This document shows positions 45,279 to 54,759 of a stretch of 64,000 bases of DNA, piece by piece (positions within the stretch are counted from its first letter, which is position 1; every line of letters begins with the position of its first letter). Both the position numbers and the translations under genes were made by a program. The notes beneath the pieces are model-generated. The model saw only the letters and a list, made by a program, of their open reading frames with translations, searched no databases and was not told the origin of the DNA. Origin of the DNA: Lachnospiraceae bacterium UBA7182 (GTDB taxonomy: Bacteria; Bacillota; Clostridia; Lachnospirales; Lachnospiraceae); NCBI GenBank assembly GCA_002491115.1, contig DKVI01000021.1, positions 1-64,000 of the forward strand, written 5' to 3'.

Positions 45279-47619
45279 GACTGCACCTCATTCTGCCTTT
45301 TATCAAGTAAAAAAATGCGGACTGGTAGAACAGTACAAACAGTAATGTAATAAATGATACTGCCTCGCAGATTCTCCAATACAGCGGCACTTCATATCTA
45401 AGAACCAGCGTGCCTGAATATCTGCCCGGAAGTTCCACCTGCACACGATTATTTTCTCCTGTCTGAATCGGCAGCTCGTATCCTTGTTCTCTGTCGTATA
45501 CATGATAGTTATTATAATGAAATACAGGAAATGTAATAAATGAAATCCCTTCCATTTCATTTGCGCAGTTCACTGTATAAGTACCCGCACTGTAAACAAC
45601 CTCCGACGCACTGACCCCTTCCCCTAAAAGCGGCGTTTTAATATTTGCCAGGTCATTGTCTGTTCCTGTCAGTTCAAACCAGATCGCGCTGCTTGAAGGT
45701 ACCGGATCTTCGCTGGCATAAGAATAATATCTTTCCTCATATGCACTGTGGGTAAAATCCGTCATATACAATCCTGCCGATAAAATACCAGGAATCACAA
45801 TAACCGCCACGGTTCCCGCCCAGAAAATTTCTCCCTTCTTTTCATACAGGATCGAAAGACAGAGCACCAGTACGAAACTGGCAAATACCGTTGCCATAGC
45901 CAGGAAACGCCAGGGAAACTGTAAAGTCCCGTAAACCATTTTTATTATTTTCCACCTGTTTACCAGATTATCACTCCAAAAATAATTGGAGGACATAAAT
46001 AAAGCGATCGCCGCAAATCCTGCAAATATTCCCGCGTATTTGAAACGGCTGTCCCCGGCCAGTTTCCAGCTTTCTCTTTTTACACAACAGATCAGGTACA
46101 GAAGAAGTCCAAGGGTAAGTGTAATGCCCAGCGTTAAAGGCATCTCTTCCAACATCCCTCCAAGCACATTCCGCCCATTCCTCGACTGAAAAATGCCGAA
46201 CAGCTGTATCAAATACACACCCTTATTCTCAATCCGGGCTCCCACATGCCTCGCTCCCAGATTCATCCCCAGCATGGAAGAAAGACATGGCACCAAAAAC
46301 CAGAGATTCAGTAACAGCGTAACAACCGCCGATTTGCAAAGGGCAGCAAACCGATATTTCGCAAAGGTCTTTTTCCGGAAAAGGACGACAACAATCAGTA
46401 CGAAAAATGCAGACATCTCACATGACAAAATATGAGATTCCACAATCCCTGTCAGACCAATTATAATCGGCAGACATTCCCTGAACCGTATTTTCTCCTC
46501 GTCCTTTTTCTGGTACACATACCAGAATCCATAGCACACAAGCGGCAGGAAAGCCATCGCTGTATATTCTCCCACCGACGCTCTTGTCAAAAGATTGGCC
46601 ATGCGGTACCCGGATAATGTATAGACTGCCCCGCCGACAATCCCCATTCTCCAGTCCTTACAGATGCGTTTAAAACACCAGTAACTGATCAGACAGGTAC
46701 ATGCATTGATCATGATTACATAAATTTGATAACAGGTCTGCATCGGAACCCAGAGGCAATGCAATACCGCCGGAATGTACAAAAACAATTCTCCGTAAGT
46801 GAGAGGACTGGCATATCCATAACCGTTTAAAGCCTGAAAAGCAATCCTCTGCGGAATCAGCATATCCTGAATGCTTTCCGACAGCCGGTAAATCCTGTGT
46901 ATATGAAACTCCAGATCATGCCCCGCATAGAGGAAATCCGTCAGGTACGGTAAAGACGATGTAAGAATAATGATCCCAAGAACAAGGATTTCCCATTTTC
47001 TTTTCTCGCTTACTTTTAAAATCGTATTTTTTGAAAAAATCAGATACAGCAAATCCAACGCCGCAAAAAGCAATAAAAACCCTGCGATTCTGACATAGCG
47101 GTATAAAATCTGTTCACGTATGCTGATACTTTGTATCAGCAGTTTTCCGGTTCCGCAGTAGTAAACCTCCGCACGCAGATCGCTTACTTCGGAACCAGAC
47201 CGCAGCCACATGCGCCCTGTCTGGCTGGTATGTCCGTCCGGCAGAAAAAAAGAAAAAGTTTTCAACGCCATCGGGTTCTCTTCCGTGATCATATCTACCC
47301 GTCCCATTTTATTTGCCGCGCTCTGCAAAGGATCATCCGGATTATAAGCCGAATCATATTGAATCACGACCTCATAAGCCCCGGGATGCAGCGCAAATTC
47401 ATTGGATTCCAACAATAAAACCGTGCTTTCCTCCGGTTCTGCCAGACCCAAAGCCCCGATCCCGTTCTCCGTATCATCCACCTGATAATAGCCTGTCTCC
47501 TGAAAATCCTGGGGCTGCAGTTCCAGGTTTGCAGGCTTTTGAAACACCAGAAGGCCAGAACCTGCCAAAAATAAAATTTCCAGCAATACAACATAAAAAA
47601 ACAAGTTTTTTTTCTTCAT
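45265..47619 (-). CDS. Large membrane protein, YfhO/GT-C-like
   Basis: The protein of about 784 residues has an N-terminal anchor (FFYVVLLEILFLAGSGLLVF), an exported beta-rich domain of about 150 residues, then a dozen membrane segments. The loop YLTDFLYAGHDLEFHIHRIYRLSESI fits the Asp/His-containing first loop of GT-C glycosyltransferases, as does YTLSGYRMANLLTRASVGEYTAMAFLPLV. A C-terminal extracytoplasmic beta-rich domain (residues about 640-760) precedes the last helix. The start at ATG 47619 (MKKKNLFF) has AGGA 11 bases upstream; ATG 47658 has none. It sits between the CotH-like and DUF6020-like genes in a tight operon. Probable envelope glycan role, substrate unknown. Confidence 0.75.
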   Translation of the reverse strand: MKKKNLFFYVVLLEILFLAGSGLLVFQKPANLELQPQDFQETGYYQVDDTENGIGALGLAEPEESTVLLLESNEFALHPGAYEVVIQYDSAYNPDDPLQSAANKMGRVDMITEENPMALKTFSFFLPDGHTSQTGRMWLRSGSEVSDLRAEVYYCGTGKLLIQSISIREQILYRYVRIAGFLLLFAALDLLYLIFSKNTILKVSEKRKWEILVLGIIILTSSLPYLTDFLYAGHDLEFHIHRIYRLSESIQDMLIPQRIAFQALNGYGYASPLTYGELFLYIPAVLHCLWVPMQTCYQIYVIMINACTCLISYWCFKRICKDWRMGIVGGAVYTLSGYRMANLLTRASVGEYTAMAFLPLVCYGFWYVYQKKDEEKIRFRECLPIIIGLTGIVESHILSCEMSAFFVLIVVVLFRKKTFAKYRFAALCKSAVVTLLLNLWFLVPCLSSMLGMNLGARHVGARIENKGVYLIQLFGIFQSRNGRNVLGGMLEEMPLTLGITLTLGLLLYLICCVKRESWKLAGDSRFKYAGIFAGFAAIALFMSSNYFWSDNLVNRWKIIKMVYGTLQFPWRFLAMATVFASFVLVLCLSILYEKKGEIFWAGTVAVIVIPGILSAGLYMTDFTHSAYEERYYSYASEDPVPSSSAIWFELTGTDNDLANIKTPLLGEGVSASEVVYSAGTYTVNCANEMEGISFITFPVFHYNNYHVYDREQGYELPIQTGENNRVQVELPGRYSGTLVLRYEVPLYWRICEAVSFITLLFVLFYQSAFFYLIKGRMRCSHESI

Positions 47620-47694
47620 ATAATTTTTTATCCTGTGTATAGCGAATGTTTTTTCCATATCATTGTATATTTGAATCTGAAATACGCTCCTGGC

Positions 47695-49272
47695 TTACAT
47701 CCGCTCCAGATACGCGTCAAGCCACACAAAACGCGCGTCAATAAACGCTTCGATCTCTTTTGAATCCGGTATATTCCCACTGTCCGGCCATCTTCTTGTA
47801 TCCCTTGCAAATGCGCCGGAATCCACCAGAGCATCCATCAGCTCCCGCGCGTATGTTTTCCAGTCTTCCTCTTTCAAAAAGCTTTTACGCCAGCGATTCC
47901 ATATACTTTTCATATCGGCTGCAAGTTTTGCATCATACTTCTGCATATTCTGAAAAACCTCTTCTTCCAGCCACCTTTCATACAGTCCGGGATTGTAGCG
48001 GATATTTTTATCATCCTTGTATTCCCCTTCTTCATAATCGTCTCCCCAGGAATAATTCTGATCCCATGGAATCCTTCGGATCGTATAGGTTCCGTTCGCA
48101 TGCACGACCGTACTGTAGATGATATTTTTAAACCGGTTATCTACTCCCGAAATCGCGTTATAATACAGGTTATACGCAATAAAATTCTGCCGGTCTATAC
48201 AACTGTACAGAACTTCCAGATCTTCCTTTGATCCCATTTCATATCCATGATCCCAAAATGTGCGAAACGGTTCCCAAATACCGGGATAAAACGCTTTATC
48301 TGACTGCCGGATGCTGATCCCTCCGCAGGAAAAAGACTGTTCTGCCTCGCTTTGTTCAAACAGCTTGTCATTCGGTAGTATATCAATCCTGGTCTTGTAG
48401 ATCAGGTCTTTTGTTTTATCCAGATTCAGCGATTTATAATCCGTAGGCTCTACCAGCCCGTAAAGTCCTCTGTATTCTCCATTTACGATCAGTTCCAGAT
48501 ACTCCATATGACATCCATCGTCAGCCCTGCTTTCTGTCTGTGCCGCGATCTGATTCCAGAGATCAATAGACAGCTTGTCTCTTAGCTTGCTGCGGTCTGA
48601 ATACATGGCCTTCAGCTGCCAGTCATTATCCGATCTCATACCAAGCAGCGACAGATCTTTGCCCGGGCTTCCGTCCTCATGGAAAAATTCCAGACGATAG
48701 CCGATCTTTTCAAAACGCTTACTGGCATTTCCCCGGATATTATAGTAGGCATTACAGTCTTCGGCCTGATAATCCCCCCGAAGACTTTTGACAGGATCGA
48801 ACACCCTGACACGGGTTCCCGCCGCCCCCATCTCACCGTCAATCTGCATAACCGGAAGTCCGGTAAAAAGGACATCTGCCTGCTCATATCCGGTATCATT
48901 ATAAATCAGGCAGCAGAATACATGTTCTTCCCTGACTGCCTGTCCCATATTTTTAAAAGCATCATCTTCCGCCCACACAACAGAGGCCGAAGCCTCATCC
49001 GCCGACGCGCCGACGCTTCCCGTCCACCGGCTGCTTTCTATATTCTCAGGAATATAATATCTTGCCTCTTCCTCTTCATACGCTGCATCAATCCCATTGA
49101 TTTTAAGCTTCACATGGTCCTTTCCCAATGGATTTCTCTCTGCCTGCAGACGCTCAATCTCCTGCCGGGACACCACATCCGCTCCCATCACCTGCACATT
49201 CTGAGCAGTTATCCTGTATAAAACAAACAGACAGATGAGTAAGAAACTGATACACAATATGCTCTTCTTCAT
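47695..49272 (-). CDS. CotH-kinase family protein
   Basis: The protein (525 residues) has an N-terminal signal/anchor (MKKSILCISFLLICLFVLY). An extracytoplasmic domain includes RGNASKRFEKIGYRLEF, KAMYSDRSKLRDKLSIDLWNQI, EYLELIVNGEYRGLYGLVEPTD, and the Asp-rich metal-binding segment RRIPWDQNYSWGDDYEEGEY. These are hallmarks of the CotH fold, an atypical protein kinase of spore coats that phosphorylates CotB or CotG. Outside the coat, CotH-like proteins occur with exported or cell-wall proteins. The start at 49272 is set by the signal peptide; AGGAG lies 11 bases upstream. First gene of a three-gene operon with its own strong promoter. Confidence 0.85.
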   Translation of the reverse strand: MKKSILCISFLLICLFVLYRITAQNVQVMGADVVSRQEIERLQAERNPLGKDHVKLKINGIDAAYEEEEARYYIPENIESSRWTGSVGASADEASASVVWAEDDAFKNMGQAVREEHVFCCLIYNDTGYEQADVLFTGLPVMQIDGEMGAAGTRVRVFDPVKSLRGDYQAEDCNAYYNIRGNASKRFEKIGYRLEFFHEDGSPGKDLSLLGMRSDNDWQLKAMYSDRSKLRDKLSIDLWNQIAAQTESRADDGCHMEYLELIVNGEYRGLYGLVEPTDYKSLNLDKTKDLIYKTRIDILPNDKLFEQSEAEQSFSCGGISIRQSDKAFYPGIWEPFRTFWDHGYEMGSKEDLEVLYSCIDRQNFIAYNLYYNAISGVDNRFKNIIYSTVVHANGTYTIRRIPWDQNYSWGDDYEEGEYKDDKNIRYNPGLYERWLEEEVFQNMQKYDAKLAADMKSIWNRWRKSFLKEEDWKTYARELMDALVDSGAFARDTRRWPDSGNIPDSKEIEAFIDARFVWLDAYLERM

Positions 49273-49335
49273 CTCACAACTTCTTCTCCTGCCATAGATT
49301 CTTCCCCATTTTCTGTTTTCCCTTTCTGGCAAAAC

Positions 49336-49364
49336 AGTATAGCATACCTGAACAGGAAATACAA
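49336..49364 (-). promoter_or_regulatory. Promoter of the CotH-like operon
   Basis: Minus strand TTGTAT (49359-49364), 17 bp, TATACT (49336-49341) with an extended -10 TG. Confidence 0.75.
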
Positions 49365-49429
49365 TCAGTAACCCGGGCATTCATAACTAAACAAATAGTT
49401 GGATTAATGAAAAATTTTTCACTTACCAT

Positions 49430-52400
49430 TTATTTATCTCCATATATAGCAGCTTCCTCAGCTATCATACTCAGGTTTTCTTCCTGTCGGAAAGAATAAT
49501 CGATAACCCGGTGTTCCGATTCTTCCATATCTGCGTGATCTGTCCAGAGCTCGCACTGTGTCATAACTGTCTGAACCGCGTCTTCCATGCCTTCCGGCGG
49601 GTAGCGGTGTTTTTTAAGAAGCTTCTTGATCATCATGCGCATTTTGGCCCGGGCTGAATCGCGTCTCTGCCAGTCGATTGTCCTGTTTTTTCTTAATGCC
49701 TCAGCCAGTTCCTTTGTTATGGCTATCAATTCCTCGTTTTCATAAAAATCTTTGATTGCCTGCGGTTTTGTCAGGGCGTCATAAAACGCCAGCTCATCTG
49801 CGGTGAGGCCAAGTTTCTCCCCTTCTTTTCGGGCTTCTGCGATCTGTTTCGCCAGACTCAAAAGTTCCTCAATCACCTGCTCGTTGGTCAGCATGCCATT
49901 CAGGTACGCATTCATGGCACGCTGGATAATCTCACTGAATTTTTCAGATTTAACGACGTTGGTTCTACGATAGATCTGTACCTGCTCCGCAATCAGTTTT
50001 TTCAAAAGTTCAACAGCAAGATTTTTTTCCTTCATCTTGGAGATTTCTTCAAGAAATTTAGGATCAAACAGCGAAAACTCCTGTTGTACATCGGAAAACA
50101 GATTAATAACGCCTTCACTTTTAATACTCTGCTTCAAAAGATCATTAATTTTCTGATTCATTTCCGGAAGTGAAATTTTCTGACCGCCGTTTCCCTGATT
50201 TGTCAGTCTTACAGTCAACACGCGCACAGATTCAAAAAAAGCCGCTTCAAACCGCAGATCTTCCGGCGCCAGAGAGGAACAAAGAGAGAGCGCCTGGTGA
50301 AGCATAAGAGCTTCTTTGACAAAAATGTCTTTTTCTCCCTTCTTTTCACGATCAACAATAAAATTCACTGCCCCGCTGATCGTCTTTGCCCTCTCCAGGT
50401 CTGTGCCCTTAAAAAATCTGGTATAATCATATCCATGAAACAGATCACGACACACAGACAATTTTTCCAGAAATTTAGGATATGCCACTTTGGCAACATC
50501 CGTATCGCCATAATTCTTTTTATCACGGACCGTGTAATCATTCATAGCCTGTTTTAAAGCGGCGGCAATACCAACATAATCGACGACGAGGCCGCCTTCT
50601 TTATCCCCAAAGACACGGTTGACACGGGCGATTGCCTGCATAAGATTATGTCCGGACATAGGCTTGTAGACATACATGGTCGCAAGCGACGGTATATCAA
50701 ACCCCGTCAGCCACATATCGACTACAATCACAATTTTAAGCGGACTGTTATTATCTTTAAATATTTTAGCCAACTGGTCTTTATGATGCTTATTTCCGAT
50801 GATTTTACGCCATTCTTCCGGGTCTTTGTTGCTTTCGGTCATAACAACGGCAACCTTGTCGGTCCATCCGGGTCTAAGTTCCAATATACGCCTGTATATT
50901 TTCATCGCAATTGCCCGTGAATAAGCAACAATCATAGCTTTGCCTGTAAGGAGATTCTCGCGATAGTTTTCGTAATGATCCAGGATATCGCAGACAAGAG
51001 AATGGATTGTCTGGTCATTTCCCAGAACAGCTTCCATCTGCCCAAGCTCACGCTTACTTTTCTCAATCACTTCCGGATCAGCATTATTGGCCATCCTGTC
51101 ATACTCTGCATCAATCAACCTGAGTGTATCCTCATCCAACTTCAGCTTTATTACCCGGCTCTCATAATACACCGGCCTTGTAGCACCGTCTTCCACGGCC
51201 TGTGTCATATCATAAATATCTATGTAATCGCCGAATACTTCCCGCGTATTCCGGTCTTTGGACGAAATAGGCGTGCCTGTAAAACCGATATAAGTCGCAT
51301 TCGGCAGACTGTTTCTGATGATCCTGGCGGTCCCCGCCACGCGCCTGGCAACCTCTTCGCCGTCTTCATTCTTTGTCATCTTGATTCTTTCAGCAAGCCC
51401 ATATTGGCCGCGATGGGCTTCATCGGCTATTACAACAATATTGCGGCGCTCTGATAAGGCTTCATGAGATTCCTCAAATTTCTGCATCGTTGTAAAAATA
51501 ATTCCATTGGCCTGCCGTCCCGCCAACAAAGTTTTCAGATGTTCCCGGCTTTTAGCATGCATCGGTTCCTGCCTTAAAAAAGCCTTGCATTTTGCAAACT
51601 GTCCATATAGTTGATCATCCAGATCGTTACGGTCTGTCAGCACCACAATCGTCGGACTGTCCAGCGCTTCCTGGAGTAAATGAGCATAAAAAACCATGGA
51701 AAGAGATTTTCCGCTGCCCTGTGTATGCCAGAATACACCGCCCTTGCCGTCCGTAACAGAAGCGTGTTTTGTAGATTCAATTGCTTTTCTGACAGCAAAA
51801 TACTGATGATACCCAGCCAGTATTTTAAACTGTTTAAGACCCTCATTGGAGAAACAGATAAAGTTTTCTATGATATCCAGCAATCGCTCCTTTTGGAAGA
51901 TTCCTTCAAAAAATATATCAAACTGTGCATATTGTGTATTTTCGCCACTGCCGTCCCTGGCTTTCCACTCCATAAAACGGTCTTCACCAGATGTAATCGT
52001 TCCGGCCTTCGAGATACCCATATCGCTCATCACACAAATCGCATTATAAATAAACATGGACGGAATTTCCTGCATATAATTCCTCAACTGCAAGCATGCT
52101 TCACTGGCATCGGTTTCTTCTCTTGAGGGAGATTTCAGCTCGATCACAACAATCGGCAATCCGTTCAGGAATAGAACGATATCCGGACGTTTTTTGCTGT
52201 TCTCGACAAATGTCCACTGGTTCGCAACGATAAAGGAGTTGTGGTCAGGGTTGTGGTAATCTACCAGATAGACAATGGAAGATCGTTCCTCACCTTTAAC
52301 AAAGAAGCGCACAGGTATGCCGCCTTGAAGATAATCCATAAAAAGTTCATTCTTCTGAACGAGTTCGCCGTTTTCAAAATTTTGGAGTTTATATAAGGCG

Positions 52401-53359
52401 TCGGAGATGGCATCTTTGGGAAGTTTTGGATTCAGGCGCACAATGTAGTCCTCCAATACATCATGATACAAAGGACTGCGAAAATCACGCTCTACATCCG
52501 GGCCATACACATGGGTATAGCCCATTTCTTCAAATAATTCTATTACAGAATTTTCGTAGTCTGCTTCTGTATAAAATTCTGACATAATAGTTACTCCTTT
52601 TGTCAATCGTGTATATGGTGAACGAAGTGTAACAAATAACGCATCATTATCATCAGATCTGCTGTTTAAATAATTTTGCAAATGGATCTTGGCACGAGCA
52701 TCAAAATATACAATTCTTTCTTTATCACCTTTACCAAACACAACACATTCTCTTTCTGCAAAGTTAATATCATCTTTATTCAATAAAACCATTTCGCCGA
52801 CACGCATTCCTGTAGATACCAACACGTCTATCATGGCAAGATCGCGGGGCTCCGAACAGTTATCTCTCATTCTTTCCAATTCTTCATCTGTATAAGTCTC
52901 TTTGATATTAGATGTGACCTTAACCTTATGTATTCTTCTCACTGGACTTTTAAGAATATAGTCTTCATCCTCTAACCATGAAAAGAAACTCGATAAAATC
53001 CGACGTACATTATCCACTGTAACTTTACTCAATTTTTTTCGTTCTTGATATCTGGTAAGATAGTTTCGCAAATCGTCTGTACTTATTAATGGAATCTTTT
53101 TTCCTATTACTTCAAGGGCTGTTTCAATTGTAGTCCTGTAATATTTCAAAGTTTTTTCGGAACATCCCTCTATCCGCTTTGCAACTATAAATATTTCTAC
53201 ATAATCCATTTCTTGTGTATCGGTATCCGCATCGTCTTTCTTTACAATTTCATATTGGAATAATGTATACTCCATTATTTTCTGTAATTGTTTGCATTGC
53301 GCATTGTTAAGATATGGCAACATTTTCTGCACAATATCATTAATGATCGCTTCTTTCAT
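49430..53359 (-). CDS. hsdR: Type I restriction endonuclease subunit R, fused in frame to a truncated tyrosine recombinase
   Basis: HsdR proper starts at ATG 52585 (MSEFYTEADYEN) with AAAGGAG eight bases upstream and runs 1,051 residues. It has an N-terminal nuclease domain (RPDIVLFLNGLPIVVIELKSP, PD-(D/E)XK), Walker A HTQGSGKSLSM, DEAH box DEAHRGQYG, FTGTPIS, helicase motif TGFDIPSL and a helical C-terminus. It supplies ATP-dependent translocation and cleavage for the HsdMS complex encoded upstream. The frame is uninterrupted back to a recombinase start at 53359, which also has a good ribosome site (AAGGAG). A 1,309-residue fusion could thus be made, while HsdR alone can be translated from the internal site. 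Confidence 0.9.
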   Translation of the reverse strand: MKEAIINDIVQKMLPYLNNAQCKQLQKIMEYTLFQYEIVKKDDADTDTQEMDYVEIFIVAKRIEGCSEKTLKYYRTTIETALEVIGKKIPLISTDDLRNYLTRYQERKKLSKVTVDNVRRILSSFFSWLEDEDYILKSPVRRIHKVKVTSNIKETYTDEELERMRDNCSEPRDLAMIDVLVSTGMRVGEMVLLNKDDINFAERECVVFGKGDKERIVYFDARAKIHLQNYLNSRSDDNDALFVTLRSPYTRLTKGVTIMSEFYTEADYENSVIELFEEMGYTHVYGPDVERDFRSPLYHDVLEDYIVRLNPKLPKDAISDALYKLQNFENGELVQKNELFMDYLQGGIPVRFFVKGEERSSIVYLVDYHNPDHNSFIVANQWTFVENSKKRPDIVLFLNGLPIVVIELKSPSREETDASEACLQLRNYMQEIPSMFIYNAICVMSDMGISKAGTITSGEDRFMEWKARDGSGENTQYAQFDIFFEGIFQKERLLDIIENFICFSNEGLKQFKILAGYHQYFAVRKAIESTKHASVTDGKGGVFWHTQGSGKSLSMVFYAHLLQEALDSPTIVVLTDRNDLDDQLYGQFAKCKAFLRQEPMHAKSREHLKTLLAGRQANGIIFTTMQKFEESHEALSERRNIVVIADEAHRGQYGLAERIKMTKNEDGEEVARRVAGTARIIRNSLPNATYIGFTGTPISSKDRNTREVFGDYIDIYDMTQAVEDGATRPVYYESRVIKLKLDEDTLRLIDAEYDRMANNADPEVIEKSKRELGQMEAVLGNDQTIHSLVCDILDHYENYRENLLTGKAMIVAYSRAIAMKIYRRILELRPGWTDKVAVVMTESNKDPEEWRKIIGNKHHKDQLAKIFKDNNSPLKIVIVVDMWLTGFDIPSLATMYVYKPMSGHNLMQAIARVNRVFGDKEGGLVVDYVGIAAALKQAMNDYTVRDKKNYGDTDVAKVAYPKFLEKLSVCRDLFHGYDYTRFFKGTDLERAKTISGAVNFIVDREKKGEKDIFVKEALMLHQALSLCSSLAPEDLRFEAAFFESVRVLTVRLTNQGNGGQKISLPEMNQKINDLLKQSIKSEGVINLFSDVQQEFSLFDPKFLEEISKMKEKNLAVELLKKLIAEQVQIYRRTNVVKSEKFSEIIQRAMNAYLNGMLTNEQVIEELLSLAKQIAEARKEGEKLGLTADELAFYDALTKPQAIKDFYENEELIAITKELAEALRKNRTIDWQRRDSARAKMRMMIKKLLKKHRYPPEGMEDAVQTVMTQCELWTDHADMEESEHRVIDYSFRQEENLSMIAEEAAIYGDK
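52586..53359 (-). pseudogene. Truncated tyrosine recombinase (XerC/D-type integrase), joined to hsdR
   Basis: The 258 residues before HsdR comprise an N-terminal helical part, a SAM-like core-binding domain (KRIEGCSEKTLKYYRTTIETAL...ILSSFFSWLEDEDYI) and the start of the catalytic domain. Arg I (STGMRVGEMVLL) and the beta-strand Lys (FGKGDKERIVYF) are visible. The sequence stops at SPYTRLTKGVTI; the HxxR, second His and nucleophile Tyr are absent. Related recombinases are common inside type I systems, where they invert hsdS sequences. This copy lost its C-terminal half when joined to hsdR, so recombination activity is not expected. Confidence 0.85.
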
Positions 53360-53463
53360 AGTCGTTTCTCCTTCTATTATCAGTATTTTCAGAGAACGAC
53401 ATGGGCGGCTGTTCCGCCTGATTTCTCTCGCCGCCAATGAGAGTTTTAACATATATACCAAAA

Positions 53464-54045
53464 TCAATTCATAAACTCTGTAATTCCGCTTAATTTTTCA
53501 ATATCATTATTACTCCAATATTTATTGCTCCAACGATAATATATATTTTTTCGCTTCTTAAATATTCTGAATGGTTCTTTCGTATTATCATATATATGCA
53601 AAACATCACAAATTTCAACCAATCTTGGAATTAAAGATAACGCCCTAACATATCTGGATCTGATTTTTTCTTCTGGCACACCATGCCCACCCAAGGCTTC
53701 TCTTGCATTTACTCTTGCAACATTTATATTCGCATTGGATGTTAAAACATAGACTCCTCTGACAAAATAGCCTTGCTCTTTCGCTTTTTGCAATAGCAGC
53801 AAATTCCTATCAGTAGACAATACTGTCTCAAAAGTAAAATCTTTTTTATTCTTTATCATGTGTTTCCTCAATTCTTCCGCCCTTACTGCTGCTTCCAAAT
53901 CGGTACATAATGTAGCCTTTTTTATATCATCCGCATTGATATATTCACCTCTAATCTTTGCCATCCGAGTAATTGTTGATTTTCCGCTTCCGTTTGGTCC
54001 AGCAAATACAATAACCTCCGGAAATTTTACTGCACTATTCTCCAA
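53464..54045 (-). CDS. Zeta-toxin-like P-loop kinase
   Basis: The protein (about 193 residues) resembles zeta toxins, which phosphorylate UDP-N-acetylglucosamine and block cell-wall synthesis. It shows VIVFAGPNGSGKSTITR (Walker A near residue 16), YINADDI (Asp in the sugar-binding region), FTFETVLST, a Leu-rich helix, RVNAREALGGHGVPEEKIRSRYVRAL (Arg-rich sugar-nucleotide site) and a basic C-terminus. The start is TTG 54045, eight bases after GGGAGG. It overlaps the antidote gene by 11 bp. It lies between hsdS and the recombinase-hsdR gene, an unusual place for a toxin. Confidence 0.8.
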   Translation of the reverse strand: MENSAVKFPEVIVFAGPNGSGKSTITRMAKIRGEYINADDIKKATLCTDLEAAVRAEELRKHMIKNKKDFTFETVLSTDRNLLLLQKAKEQGYFVRGVYVLTSNANINVARVNAREALGGHGVPEEKIRSRYVRALSLIPRLVEICDVLHIYDNTKEPFRIFKKRKNIYYRWSNKYWSNNDIEKLSGITEFMN

Positions 54046-54229
54046 TATATTCACGCCTCCCGTCAGGATACTCAAGATACGCTCTTTGAGTTTCATCATC
54101 ATATCCAGCAACAGGCAAACCTTTTATCCTTCTTATTTCGTTGTCTATTCTTATTGATTCTTTAAATCTTAAAGTCAATTCCTCATCGGAAATCCCACAA
54201 GTTGAGTCTAATTCGTTTACAATTGTCAT
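54035..54229 (-). CDS. Small antidote of the zeta-like toxin
   Basis: The protein (64 residues: MTIVNELDSTCGISDEELTLRFKESIRIDNEIRRIKG...REYIGE) is directly upstream of and overlapping the zeta-like gene. Its N-terminal half is helical and acidic, and the C-terminal LPVAGYDDETQRAYLEYPDGRREYI resembles antidotes found with zeta-type P-loop toxins in Firmicutes. AAAGGAG stands before the ATG. It probably blocks the ATP or sugar site of the toxin. Assignment rests on gene order and a recalled sequence pattern. Confidence 0.65.
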   Translation of the reverse strand: MTIVNELDSTCGISDEELTLRFKESIRIDNEIRRIKGLPVAGYDDETQRAYLEYPDGRREYIGE

Positions 54230-54232
54230 TTA

Positions 54233-54556
54233 TTATCTCCTTTCTGAATTTATATTCATTAACAACAGTTTCTCTTTCATAATCGCATTGTAAAAATCAC
54301 TGTTTTTATTGATCTCGCTAATTTCAAAGACATCCACATCTTTCTTCAATACCTCTCGCAATTCTTCTGCAATAACAAAAATCATTGTAAGTTTAAAATT
54401 TTCTCCACCAAACACAAGAAAATCCAAGTCACTGTTGCCATCAGCCTCTCCTTTTGCATAAGACCCAAATAAATAAAGTTCCTTTACTCTATGTTTTTTT
54501 ACAATCGGCTTTACAAGGCTTATAATATCTTTTAATGTGAACGCATCTTCATTCAT
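54233..54556 (-). CDS. MNT-type nucleotidyltransferase-domain protein
   Basis: The protein (107 residues) has the minimal nucleotidyltransferase signature LYLFGSYAKGEADGNSDLDFLVFG near residue 29, including GS and the DxD metal pair, and a short C-terminal helix. Such MNT proteins usually act as antitoxins with HEPN partners or modify toxins by AMPylation. No HEPN gene is beside it; the next genes are the zeta antidote (3 bp away) and toxin. It may therefore be a solo MNT, or part of a three-gene module not usually described. The start at ATG 54556 (MNEDAFTLKD) has GGGAAG upstream; ATG 54577 is an alternative. Confidence 0.75.
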   Translation of the reverse strand: MNEDAFTLKDIISLVKPIVKKHRVKELYLFGSYAKGEADGNSDLDFLVFGGENFKLTMIFVIAEELREVLKKDVDVFEISEINKNSDFYNAIMKEKLLLMNINSERR

Positions 54557-54759
54557 CTTATTGCTTCCCAATATCATAAAACTTAATATTTTTCCATTAT
54601 GATAGTCAATTATACAGCTACTTCAAAACATTTATATCTGTATTGATAGACACATAAACAAGAATTTATCGCCGCTTTGTAACCTATATCATGTTTTAAA
54701 GTACAGTGCGGCGGTAACGAGAAAACTGTGGAGCTGTTTTCGAGTCTACTCATAGCAGT

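Noticed and set aside
54035..54229. Antidote gene as a type II epsilon antitoxin proper
   Set aside because: Classical epsilon proteins are longer and helical-bundle; this one is shorter and has a different C-terminus, so only a zeta-associated antidote is claimed.
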